From Hymenopellis radicata (taxonomy: Eukaryota > Basidiomycota > Agaricomycetes > Agaricales > Physalacriaceae), in contig JADNRX010000495.1 of assembly GCA_015501595.1 (NCBI GenBank), forward strand, positions 1-38,177: a stretch of 38,177 bases of DNA, in the 5' to 3' direction. This document shows positions 28,953 through 38,177 of this stretch, piece after piece. The position numbers and the translations under genes were made by a program. The first letter of the stretch is position 1. Every line of letters starts with the position of its first letter. The notes beneath the pieces were generated by a model, which did no database searches, was not told the origin of the DNA, and saw nothing but the letters and a program-made list of their open reading frames with translations.

Positions 28953-29565
28953 ATGACACACGCCTTGCAGCTCTCTCTTTTGGACGATCATCTTCAACTT
29001 GGATCCGGCATGGGTGGTGTTGACCCAAACCCTGTGGGCAAGGAGCCTGGCTTCACCGAGGATGACAGGGAGGCGCAGCGCAGGAGCGCCTGGACGTATC
29101 GCGCAGTGGTCGCAACGATGGCCCTAGGGAGTATGCGTTTATACTGTGTATTTGACTGGCATATACTCATGTCGTTTAGCCATGGGTCTCGTAGATGTCG
29201 TAATCATGCGTCAATTGTCGTCCCATGGTCTGTCCGGCCCAGTTCTCGCGCGTGCTAAACGGCAACAGTTCATCGGCATTTCCGCCATACGCCCCACGAA
29301 TATGTTAGCGGCCGGAGCACTGTATGATGGCACAGGATATGTGATTGACCGGGTACGTCGTGTTCCACTTTGAATGAGCAAAACCTCATTTCTTCCGTAG
29401 TATCGCGGAAAGAACGACAAGTACAACTCCGTATCTGCGGGATTTATCGCTGCTAGCTTTCTTACACGAAATGCTGGACCGCAAGCAGCGTTAAGCCAAG
29501 GATTGTTCTTCGCTGTGTTCACTTATTTAAACGAGACCTTTTATCCAGTTTATCCCTATGATTGA
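28953..29565 (+). CDS. Tim17/Tim22/Tim23-family membrane protein
   Basis: Three exons (28953-29130, 29180-29352, 29401-29565) with 49 and 48-nt introns give an intact 171-aa protein. The C-terminal part reads YRGKNDKYNSVSAGFIAASF then RNAGPQAAL and a last hydrophobic helix, the pattern of the family's last two helices (RGxxDxxNxxxAG ... R.GPxAA). Members form inner-membrane translocases (TIM22, TIM23) or sit in complex I. The preceding hydrophobic segments are weaker than in TIM22 itself, so the subfamily is open. The N-terminus (GGVDPNPVGKEPGFTEDDRE) is polar. Mitochondrial location is inferred from the family. Confidence 0.6.
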
Positions 29566-29936
29566 CTGCTGTTCAAGTAAGCTGTATGGTAATGCTTCTC
29601 GTTCGAGTCCTACCCGTTATCGACAAGGCAATTCTCATCTTGCATGGCCACGCCGAGGAAGTCTATGTCGATACATGTCAGAGAGGCAAATTTGGTGCGT
29701 CGTTGGTATCAAATCTAACGGTTCTAGGCGACTACGCACTCCAATATCCATTTTGCAGCCTGCGAGGTATTCTGGAAGAGATACTTCTAACGAAAATGAT
29801 TTGAACTTGTTGCCAAATCAGAGGCTAGTACATCAATGTACCCTGCTGGCAGATGTCTTCCATATTGCAACATTCAATAAATTACATGCTCCACACATAA
29901 ACCAAAAAGTCATCCTACACATAGTAACATAAACAA
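29566..29936. other. Convergent 3' region, no gene seen
   Basis: Lies between the stop of the plus-strand Tim-family gene and the stop of the minus-strand chromodomain gene. Short frames only. Confidence 0.4.
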
Positions 29937-32900
29937 TCAGCCCACACCGGGACTTTCGGCATGAACCCCAAAATGCACCTCTAGCTCATCTCTCGTCCCA
30001 AACCCCGCCTTACAAGGCCGCCAGTTGCAATAATAATTCCCCTGACTCGGCGCCACATGGTTTCGATGCGGAAGTGGAATAGCGACTTCCCTCTGCTGCT
30101 GCTGCGGCTGTTCCACCTCCCGCTGCTGCTCCATCTCCTTCACCCTCCCCTCCAACTCCCTACACCTCCTCTCCGCACCTTCGGCCCTTCCCCGCCATCC
30201 AACCATCTCCGCCCTCATATTCTGCATCTCCGCCTCTCGCACCGCCAACAAGCTCGCCTTTTTCCTCACATCATCATTCGTCAACTCGTCCTTCTTCATA
30301 ACAAACTGCGCCGTCTCTTGCCAACGCGTCGCATTCTGCTCCAGGAACTTGACCCTGCCTTCATACGTAGAACGGATAAGTGCCATGCCGGAAGTAACTT
30401 GGGTTTGGAGCGTCGCGTTGGTCTCGGTGAGTTTGGCGTTATCCTTGCGGACGGTGTCGACGTAGGAGGACGCCGCGGTGTACTGCGTTTGGAGGAATGT
30501 GATTTGCTTGGCCTGTTCCGCGAGCTGATTCCGCAGACCGTCAGCGGCAGCGTTGAGCAAGCGGATCGTGCGCGCTGCGTCGTCAATTGGGGATTCCTAT
30601 GAAGGGTCAGTATCACTCCACAAGCTGGGTCAAAGGGCCACATACCTCTATCTGATGCTGGGATTCGGTTTGCTGTTCACCCAGTTGCTGTTCGGGTTGT
30701 TGCTCGCCCATTTCGACATCTTCCGGATACTGTAGCTCCATATCCTAAACATGGTCAGAACTATCTGGGAAACTTGTAAACTAGAATTACCTGCAACTGT
30801 TGACGCTCGCCCATACCAGTGTCCTGCGACTGTTGTGACTCTGCATCCTGCCGAACCAATCAATACAGATAGGCCATAGAAGACAGAAAACGTACAGGTT
30901 GATTCTGATTCTGCTCCTTTTCCTTTCTTGCGCGCTCCTCCTCTTCCAGATCCTGCGAAGATTCCTCTTCCTCCTGCCGTCGGTTCACCCTTTCTTCCAA
31001 GGCCAACTCTTTTCTGAGCTCGCCACTATCGTCAATATCCGTCCGAGTATTGTCGTTGGTCTCTTGCGAGTCGGGCTCGGGTTGACGTGCAGGTTCTAGC
31101 TGTGGCTCTGGTTCAGGTGTAGGTTCCCGCTCAGGCTCTGGCTCTGGTTCAGGTGTAGGTTCCCGCTCAGGCTCTGGTTCAGGTGTAGGTTCCCGCTCCG
31201 GCTCTGGCTCTGCTTCAGGTTCAGGCTGTGGCTCGGGTTCCGACGGCGGGTGTAGCTCCGGTTCTGGCGTTGGTTCGGTGGTAGGATGCATTTCGACAGC
31301 TGAAGGCTCGTCCTGTTGCGATTCTAGCGCGTCGTAATGTATCAGATGGCTCTGGTCGTCGTCTGTATCCGATACTGTTCCCGCCGGTGGCAAATCGTCT
31401 TCGGGAGTGGGTAATTCCTCTGCCTTCTCCCTCTTCTTGTTCAAGAGCTCTTCAATCCGCCTCTTTCTCACCGGCTCGCCTTTCGTCTTGCGCCTAGCCT
31501 CCTCCGCAAGCTCCAGTCCTTTGCGTTGATAGTACTGACTATCTCTCGATTCATTTGGTACTGGGTCTGGCTCCGAAACTTCTGCCTCCTCTTCTGGCGC
31601 AGCCTCGGCTTCCTCTTGTTCCTCTTCCGGTACATCCTCTTCCTCCTCGTCTGCTTCTTGTGGCCTGGCCGGTTTGATCGGTGAGCTGAACTCTTCAATG
31701 CTATCATCATCAACTTTGGGCGTCAAATACGGACGAAAAGCACTTTGCGAAACGATAGGAATTGGGGCAAGCACTTTCCCATGTGCATGGCTATTGACGC
31801 TGCCCATGCTCTTAATGCTAGGCGAGCGGCCAACAGATAGCTTGGACGGCGATTTTCCCTTCATTAGACTCCGCCGAGAAAGTGGACGGGGAGACGGCGA
31901 CCGTGTCTGCGCTCTCGTCCGCTTCTTGGGACGAGTCTCCTGGGAATCCGGCACGACCATCCCTTGGTCGTTTGCAGGCAGAGCACTCTGGACTGTCACC
32001 ACAGCACTCGACGTTCTTTCCATAGTGTGCGCCTCTTCGATGGCTGCAAGATCGCGATCGTGGCGCCGCAGACGTGCACGGTCTGCAGAGGAAAGCATGG
32101 TGAGATCCGGTTCTTCCAGCGGATGAAGACGACGACCGTGAGAAGCAGAAGGTGGCGTTTTGGACGTGGTACGAGTGGGCGGTAGGGGCGAAGGCTCGCG
32201 TCTTTCCTGACTGTCTTCCATGTTCTCTAGCGAGTCCTGAACTATTTCGAGATCAGGCTCGACCTCCTCCAACGCCGCACTGGTCGCATCCACCAGATCC
32301 AGCCGCGACAGCTTGGAATGCGAGTCGCTCCTTGGAACTTGTCGCAAGTCAGAGTTCGACAACAGCTTCTCGGAGGCGTTATCATCCATGTCAACATCCT
32401 CTGACTCGTCCGACAGTGAAGTTAACTGCTCTTTCAACTTCCTCTCCACCTTCCGCTTCTTTCTCTGTCTTGCCTCCGGCGTGATTGACTCCTGTGTTGG
32501 CGCCTCAGGCGACGAGCTAGGCTCGCGCTTCCGTTTCCGGGGCACAATTTCGGCCTCTGATTCTGACTCCGGCTCTTGTGGAGGTGGATCATCAGGGACT
32601 ATCTCTTCGTAATTCACAGATTCATCGTGTTCGTGGGAGTGTGTTGAACGCACAGGGGTAGACACAGAGCGGCTTTTCGTGGCTGTAAGTTTCTACATCA
32701 GCTACTAGTGCACAAGTTGTAAAGGAAGGGATACGGACGCGTTTTTTCGGAAACTATCACGGACCGTCGTAAGTTCGGTGAAGGCGAGTTGTCGCGTTCC
32801 GATTTCTCGGCGACATGGCTCTGCCTCGTCGTAGATATGCGTTTCCGTAGTCTGCTTGTGGACGTGGATCTGCTGGTTGAAGGAGTTCGTTCGACCTCTG

Positions 32901-33422
32901 AGTTTAACTTCGTGCGCTGCCAGGCCATCGTCGCTGTCTTCCTCGATGGTGGGTGCTCGTAATCGTCTTCATCTTCGAGTTTCACAGTCGTGCTCCTGCG
33001 CGAACGCGTCGAGCCCGAAGCTTTTGATCGCGTGCTCGCACTGCTCGCTTTTGCTGAATGCCAAATCGGCGTCACCACTTTGAGCAGCATTAAATGAATA
33101 ACACTCACAAGCCCTCTTCTTGTCCTTCTTCGCCTGCTTACGCGCCTTTCCAATCTGTCACAAGTGGAGACATAACGTTATTTTTCGGTTCCCAACTTTC
33201 AGCCCAAGGCTTGCCTGTCGCTGGGTCGTTACCAGCCCAGCGCACCTATTTAAGTGAGATTATTGAAATGCGCATTGAAGGAGACGTGCGTCCGAACTAG
33301 ACAGACATTTTACGTACCTTGTATTTCTTTCCCTTTTCAGCTGTGATCTCGAGGACAGGAAAGACGTTTTTATCGTCATCCGATTGAGGAACAAAACGCT
33401 GCGATTCGGATTGGGATTCCAT
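29937..33422 (-). CDS. Chromodomain / acidic-coiled-coil / C2H2 zinc-finger protein
   Basis: Exon 1 (33318-33422) starts [17 protein letters not shown] and runs into KKYK. Across a 72-nt intron follows [20 protein letters not shown], the second half of a chromodomain, a module that reads methylated histone tails. Then come a basic stretch, a very long Ser/Glu-rich low-complexity region (to ~30896) with an ([10 protein letters not shown])n repeat, two short exons (30791-30847, 30646-30744), and a last exon (29937-30596) with a coiled coil (~[20 protein letters not shown] onwards). The C-terminus has [22 protein letters not shown], a C2H2-type finger. Total is above 1000 aa, nuclear by content. 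All introns from 32.7 kb to the 3' end are in phase. Between 33245 and 33115 the frame changes: either one extra base near 33146 or an unusually short intron (31-43 nt). Confidence 0.7.
31101..31210 (-). repeat. ([10 protein letters not shown])n-coding tandem repeat
   Basis: About three near-perfect copies of a 30-36-bp unit (GGTTCAGGTGTAGGTTCCCG core on the plus strand) inside the acidic region of the chromodomain protein. Probably length-variable. Confidence 0.8.
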
Positions 33423-33825
33423 GGTGGTCGTAGGTAAGGACAGAGCGGATTTATGTCCTTGAGCCAATGTATATGCACCACGCCTAGTGTAATAGATGAA
33501 GAACCGAGCAATGGAAGGATATCCGCATTAACCTGTTTTCATTGTGGAGCATGAGGGCAAGGTTCAGGTCATCGACATAGCGGTGTCGCGTTGTTGTGAC
33601 TTATTTGTCACTCACTCACGAGGTCCACACCTGGAACTACTCGACCGTTGAATTGTGTTCGTATTTCCCAAATTGAAATAACGACCAAATCTAAATGTTG
33701 GTCCGAGGAGCTACTACACCGTCGTCCTCACTGCCTCGCCATTCAAGCAACACCACGGAATATTTCCACATTTCTACAACGTGGTCGCCCTTTAACATTT
33801 AACAACCATTTATTCGAAATGGATA
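33423..33825. other. Intergenic, no gene seen
   Basis: Upstream flank of the chromodomain gene and downstream flank of the F-box gene, both on the minus strand. Only short frames. Confidence 0.4.
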
Positions 33826-35484
33826 CTACCAGCACATAGCTTGGACATCTCTCTGTCGCAAACCCCGCATACATGCCAGGACTTCCGGTCCAAGGTTTCC
33901 CCCATTACGGATGCCGAGGACAACAGATGAGAGAGAACCGTCAGCGCGCGACGAGAGCGCGGAGAGCAGTTCTCTGTCGGGCTTACGATCCTCTGCCCAC
34001 ACCAATTCGAGAAACGTCAACTCGGATAGGATGCTATTAGCAGAGAGCTGCTGGAAGAGTCTTTCGTTGAGCAGTGGCGGCCCCGACTCGGCTTCAATGA
34101 CTTGTAGGCGTTGAAGATGGCCCATGGTAGCGAGCACATCAACCAGGCTGTCCGCCAGCGTCGGTTGTGCAGTTCTACCAGGATAGTTATCACCATGCCG
34201 GCCACGCATGATAAGACTGAATGCATTCAGTCTGCAATGTGAAAGTGCCAAAAATCCAGGAAGTTCGTGCAATTGGTTGCTCCAAGGGGTGGCCGTTGAA
34301 CGATTCCGGCACATTTTGGGGTCGGGAGTGATTATTGTGAGGTCTTCGAGAGTGGGGATGGCAACATTGCGAAAAAATGCGCACATGTTGCCGGTCCAGA
34401 TGTGCGAATCGAGGACGAGGGTAGTGACAGAGAGTATGATCGGCCGGTTGGGGTGTAGGTAAAAATGAACCCGTGCGGAATCATATGGTCCATTCAGAAC
34501 AAGTGTTCTGCTTTCTCCATCCTGGAAGTCATGATTGAGATACATCAGATGCACCGCATTCGCTTGATCGGTATGAACTCGTCGTAATTGTCCCCAAGGC
34601 AGTTGAGTACGTGTCCATAAGAAAGCTTGGCTATCGGAACAATCCAGAAGGTTCACGGTGGACAGTAATGGGGCCTCACTGAAAATGCTAGGGAGGTTGC
34701 CTGTGACAGGACTATCCTTTATCGCCAAGGTAAGGGACTCGAGAAGAAGACTCGAAGCGAGCAGCCATTGACCTGCAAGACCTTCCAATAGTTAGACATC
34801 CGCTTCCTTCATATAGAACTCGGCAACCTTCCACTGAGCAAAAGTCTCGTAAATATCGCCTATAACGTCAACGTGGTACTCGTAGGTTTGTTCAAAGGGA
34901 ACCTCGTCGTCGTCATCGTCTGGAGTGACGTGTTCCATGGTGGGAACCTCCACCTTGACGGAAATGGGGAGCTCTCCGCATCGCTGGAGATAATGTTGGT
35001 ACACAGGCACACCACAGGTGGGGGAGTACGGTGCGACATATATGTTCGTCCATAGAGCGGGTATAGATATGACGATGTCGCGCCATTTAGAGCACACAAG
35101 GCTGATTGAAAGTGGGGTTTTGTATTCGGCCTGTTGAAATGATGTACACGCCGAGGCAAAGATGATCCCAAGGACTTCGGTAGGAAGCCGACGGATGGGG
35201 GAGGACTCAATGAAACGCGTGGTTCGATGGATATGCCTGCCGAGATGGGCGTGGTGCGTCTTCAACGCGTTGAGCAGAGACTCGACACGCTGAATTTCCT
35301 CTGCCAGTGTTGTTAACTCGAGTGATGGCTTGGCTAAGCTGCTCTCTATGAAGGAGGAGTCCGTTTTCGGAGGATTGTGATACGCTCTAGTGAAGTCCTC
35401 TTCAAATGGTAGCGTATATGAAGTCAGCGCAATTGACGCGCGACATCTTGGGCACAGCTCAACTGTGGTCGTAGTGTTATTCAT
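33826..35484 (-). pseudogene. F-box protein with in-frame TAA
   Basis: Two open stretches in the same frame (35484-34795 and 34791-33826) are separated by a single TAA at 34792-34794. The first (230 codons) starts MNNTTTTVELCPRCRASIAL, has a heptad-rich helix and then an F-box, SPIRRLPTEVLGIIFASACTS ... VCSKWRDIVISIPALWTNI, the usual arrangement in Agaricomycete F-box proteins. The second (321 codons) carries the leucine-rich substrate-binding half. Protein sense runs smoothly up to and past the stop (...WKVAEFYMKEADV, stop, LLEGLAGQW), so a single nonsense change explains it best. A CTAAC branch-like site and a CAG acceptor lie over the stop, but I find no donor that keeps frame. The stop is followed by CTA, a context known to favour readthrough of TGA; for TAA this is speculative. 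Confidence 0.65.
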
Positions 35485-36087
35485 CGGAGGCCTGATTCAA
35501 TTTAGGTTGAAGCAAGTGGAAACAAAGTCAAATAAATAACTCACAGTGTATGCTTGGCCGGGGAGTAATAATGTCTCCTGCTGGTTGCGCGCAGCTCGCT
35601 GCACGAGGCGAAATCCGTGTCAACAATGGATTTTTCACCAATGCGCCTGTCGGTTGATTCCCTTTCCACTCGGAATCGTCAATAACAAAGCGGTTTCGTT
35701 GGCGTATAGGACAGAATATGAGGAGATGATGGTGGGCTCCGGGAAAAGTCGTGAGCGGTAACGTGATCATGACTGCTCCCATCGACATTGTTCGGTCCAC
35801 AAGTGATCCTCGGTTTCCAAATTCCGACGTCCGTTCTCTTTCCCGACGTAAGCCAAGACCTCACCTACCTGCCTACCTACCACGAAATACATTTTTGAAT
35901 CTTATCCTACGTTACAACTCCTGATATTGATTATGTCGCGTTATGTAATTATGATGTTCTCCAAGTTTCACTCCCATGTTCTCGTACTGCGCATCACTGC
36001 CTTCTTCAAGGGCTCTCAGCACGGTTTAACGACACCGGATAGCTCAGTAACATAAAATCAAGAAACAATTGACCCGTAGGTCCAATA
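35485..36087. other. Divergent intergenic region
   Basis: Contains the upstream regions of the minus-strand F-box gene and the plus-strand Zn2Cys6 gene. No gene is seen. A run of CTACCTGCCTACCTACC at ~35867-35881 is a small tandem repeat. Confidence 0.4.
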
Positions 36088-38177
36088 ATGGAGGGCACCA
36101 AAAAGCGGAGACTACAAGGTTCCTGTGACAGTTGCCGCTTCAGAAAGAAAGCTTGTAAGTTATCATCTGTCAAGTGATTCTCATCTACATAACGGTGAAA
36201 AAGGCGACAGTGCTCAACGACCTGGTGCAAAATGCTCCAACTGCGTGGCGTTTGGCTCAGAATGTACACATATTGCTGCAATGTCCAGAAAGGTGAGTAA
36301 CCGCGCGCTCTGGTTACCTCGGCTTATCATTGATTAGAACGGTGGACTACCTCTAAACTTCGCTACAACGGAGACTACGGAAGAGCTACAAGTCCATATA
36401 ACCGCCATTCTAGAGCCGGCATACACATGTCCCAAAGATAGTAGGGTATTGCGACCGCTGCTTGTACAACTGGCGCGTTACGCACGGGAGCTGGAGGCAA
36501 AGGTCTCTGCGTTGGAGCGTCAAGCCAGTGCGAGCCCCACTGCGATGTACAGACTATGGAAGGTCCGATGAGCGGGCTCTCCATCTCCGAAAACAAGAAT
36601 CGCCAGTACGGAGCAGAGGACGACACGAAATTCATCAAAACCGTGTTCGACCTCAAGCAAACATTGGATCCCCACTACATTCATCGCAGGCCAGCGTTCT
36701 GGACGCGGCCGGTCTGGCAAAATATGACCCCAGTCTTGGCATCTCCGCTCTTCTTCCCTCCTTCAGACCTGATCTATTCCTTTGTCAATCACTTCCTTGA
36801 TACTACCAACAACCACATATGTCTCCTCCATGGCCCGTCGTTCAGACGTGACGTATCCAACGGTATACACTACACCTCCGACAATTCGGTTCTGTCGTCC
36901 TCGCCGTATGCGCCATCGCCTCTCGCACTAGCAACGATACGCGGGTGGCTGATGGACATCAATTAGGATGGGAATGGTTCAAGCAGCTCCGCCGCTAGAC
37001 TCGATTGACTATGCTTCGCCTGGATGTTTGTGGGATCTGCAGTTGTTCGTTTTGATGGTGCTGTATATGTACCGTCTGTCCATAAAAGGTAAGTGTTGGC
37101 TGTTCGCCGGCATGGCATACGACTGGCGCAACACATGAGAATCCATCGCAAGCGGCGGAGTAACGAACCGTGGACGCCGCTGGATGAGTCTTTGAAACGC
37201 GCTTGGTGGGCGCTCATTACTGTCGACTGCTATGCTAGTTCCTTGTCTGGACGTATGATATGTGCCAATTTAGACGAGTAAATGACTTCGTTTTCTTTGC
37301 ATCCCTTGGTTTCTTACGGTTTCCTCCAGATTCGACACAGATTTTCCTTTGGAAATCGACGACGAGTATTGGCCGGGAGAGCTTCTAGCCGATCCGCTTC
37401 AGCCATGGACACAGCCAGCCGGAGTTTCCCAAAAGTCACGGCATGGGTGTTGCATCTCAAGCTGCTAGAGATATATGGTTTGCTCAGAAAACCATCTACT
37501 CTGTGAGACGCTCCGAATACTGGGATGCGTTATCCACCGCTGAATGGGGACATAATGTCGCGGTGGAGTTGGATTCTGCTCTGAATAAATGGATCGACGC
37601 TCTACCGGACCACCTACGTTGGAATCCGCACCAGCCCTCCGAGGCATCCGCTGTACTCTATAGCACGTACTACTGGGTCCAAATCCAGATCCATCGACCT
37701 TTCATCATCAACGCCGACCGCTCCTTCTCTCCATAGCCATCTGCACTAACGCTGCACGATCGTGTGCGCACGTTCTTCAGGCGCATCATGCGGCGTTTCA
37801 CATATCACATTGAATATGCTAGCGGCTATGCTGTACTCGGCTATTGTCCTCCTGCTTAACGCAGCAAATGCGCATAGCGATGGCGCTGTAGCCACTCCGA
37901 GAGACCTGGAAGACGTCTACAAGTTGATGGAGATCTTGCAGAGTCATGAGGAAATGGCAAGTAGCTGGGCGATATCAGTACGTACTCTTCTTTCGTTTCA
38001 GTCAGCTCTAATACTGATCATCTTCGCGTAGTGATGTCATTGCTGAAGTGTTCGCTCTGCTGAAGGCGCCCAAGGAACAGGACTCCCGGAAGCGCAAAGA
38101 GCACCACGACGTCGACGCGGAACATTTGGACTGGGGCGATCTGGGGGTGGATAGCAGTAATACTGATCTGGCTCCCA
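36088..38177 (+). pseudogene. Zn2Cys6 transcription factor, several frameshifts, cut by window edge
   Basis: Exons 36088-36154 and 36204-36292 join across a 49-nt intron to give an intact Zn(II)2Cys6 cluster: CDSCRFRKKAC ... KCSNCVAFGSEC. A coiled-coil-like linker (LARYARELEAKVSALERQAS) follows, then the fungal-specific transcription factor domain: RRPAFWTRPVW, then GSVVLAVCAIASRTSNDTRV, RSNEPWTPLDESLKRAWWAL, FDTDFPLEIDDEYW and NMLAAMLYSAIVLLLN. These family-typical blocks lie in order but in changing frames. Breaks are near 36530-36560, 36885, 36993, 37113, 37430 and 37730, each explained by one missing or extra base. The last piece (DVIAEVFALLKAPKEQDSRK...) runs off the window. Intact members activate carbohydrate or secondary-metabolism genes. 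This copy looks dead unless the indels are assembly errors. Confidence 0.7.

Noticed and set aside
30057..30602. Plus-strand frame of 181 codons rich in Leu/Pro/Arg
   Set aside because: Antisense shadow of the coiled-coil exon of the chromodomain gene.
29937..33422. Chromodomain gene as a Ty3/gypsy retrotransposon
   Set aside because: No reverse transcriptase, RNase H, integrase core or long terminal repeats nearby.
1..38177. CRISPR array, bacterial operon or ribosome-binding sites
   Set aside because: No regular spacer-repeat arrays; spliced genes and intron-bearing tRNAs show eukaryotic DNA.

Overview
The window looks like nuclear DNA of a basidiomycete fungus, probably an Agaricomycete. 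Genes are rich in 46-56 bp GT-AG introns and include 11-nt micro-exons. F-box/leucine-rich proteins, a chromodomain protein, a Zn2Cys6 regulator, a BAHD acyltransferase, an NDUFA4/MLRQ-type mitochondrial subunit and intron-containing tRNA-Pro genes are all eukaryotic and fungal in character. Species cannot be told from the sequence alone. All exon joins, domain calls and lengths here were worked out by hand reading.

Region 1 (1-12,060) is accessory DNA. Two direct copies of a ~0.8 kb repeat (237-1033 and 11167-11978) bracket a small spliced gene for a Cyt/volvatoxin-like pore-forming protein (1470-2269, minus) and a nest of transposable elements. Three elements can be resolved. Element A (2662-6076; ~180-bp inverted ends; 9-bp target duplication) carries the 5' part of a RecQ-like helicase gene. 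Element B (3177-5664; ~200-bp inverted ends; 9-bp target duplication) sits inside that helicase fragment just before the Walker A motif, and itself holds an MFS-transporter scrap and two MITEs (4261-4409, TA duplication; 4467-4882, perfect 8-bp duplication, hAT type). A Tc1/mariner element (6077-9557; 124-bp inverted ends) has jumped into the terminal TA of A's right end. It carries two convergent genes: a spliced 490-aa protein of unknown function and a DD34E transposase broken by one extra base. The 9-bp duplication that closes A is found beyond the Tc1 element at 9560-9568, so the order of insertion can be read off.

Region 2 (12,364-24,986) is more gene-like: a BAHD acyltransferase, an intron-bearing tRNA-Pro(CGG) with a hAT-type MITE inserted 18 bp beyond it, a single-pass membrane protein, a zinc-finger-like protein, a possible 38-aa membrane peptide, the NDUFA4/MLRQ subunit gene, a hairpin mini-element related to A, an F-box/LRR gene, a 908-aa VIT-VWA protein with a GRGGG repeat, and tRNA-Pro(AGG).

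Region 3 (25,249-38,177) mixes decayed and intact genes. There are two tandem SDR copies broken by different lesions, an aldo-keto reductase lacking its core, a Tim17/22/23-family protein, a large chromodomain / coiled-coil / C2H2 protein, an F-box gene split by an in-frame TAA, and a Zn2Cys6 transcription factor with several frameshifts running off the right edge. One-base indels recur in several genes. They may be real decay or assembly error, and this should be settled before any gene is called dead.
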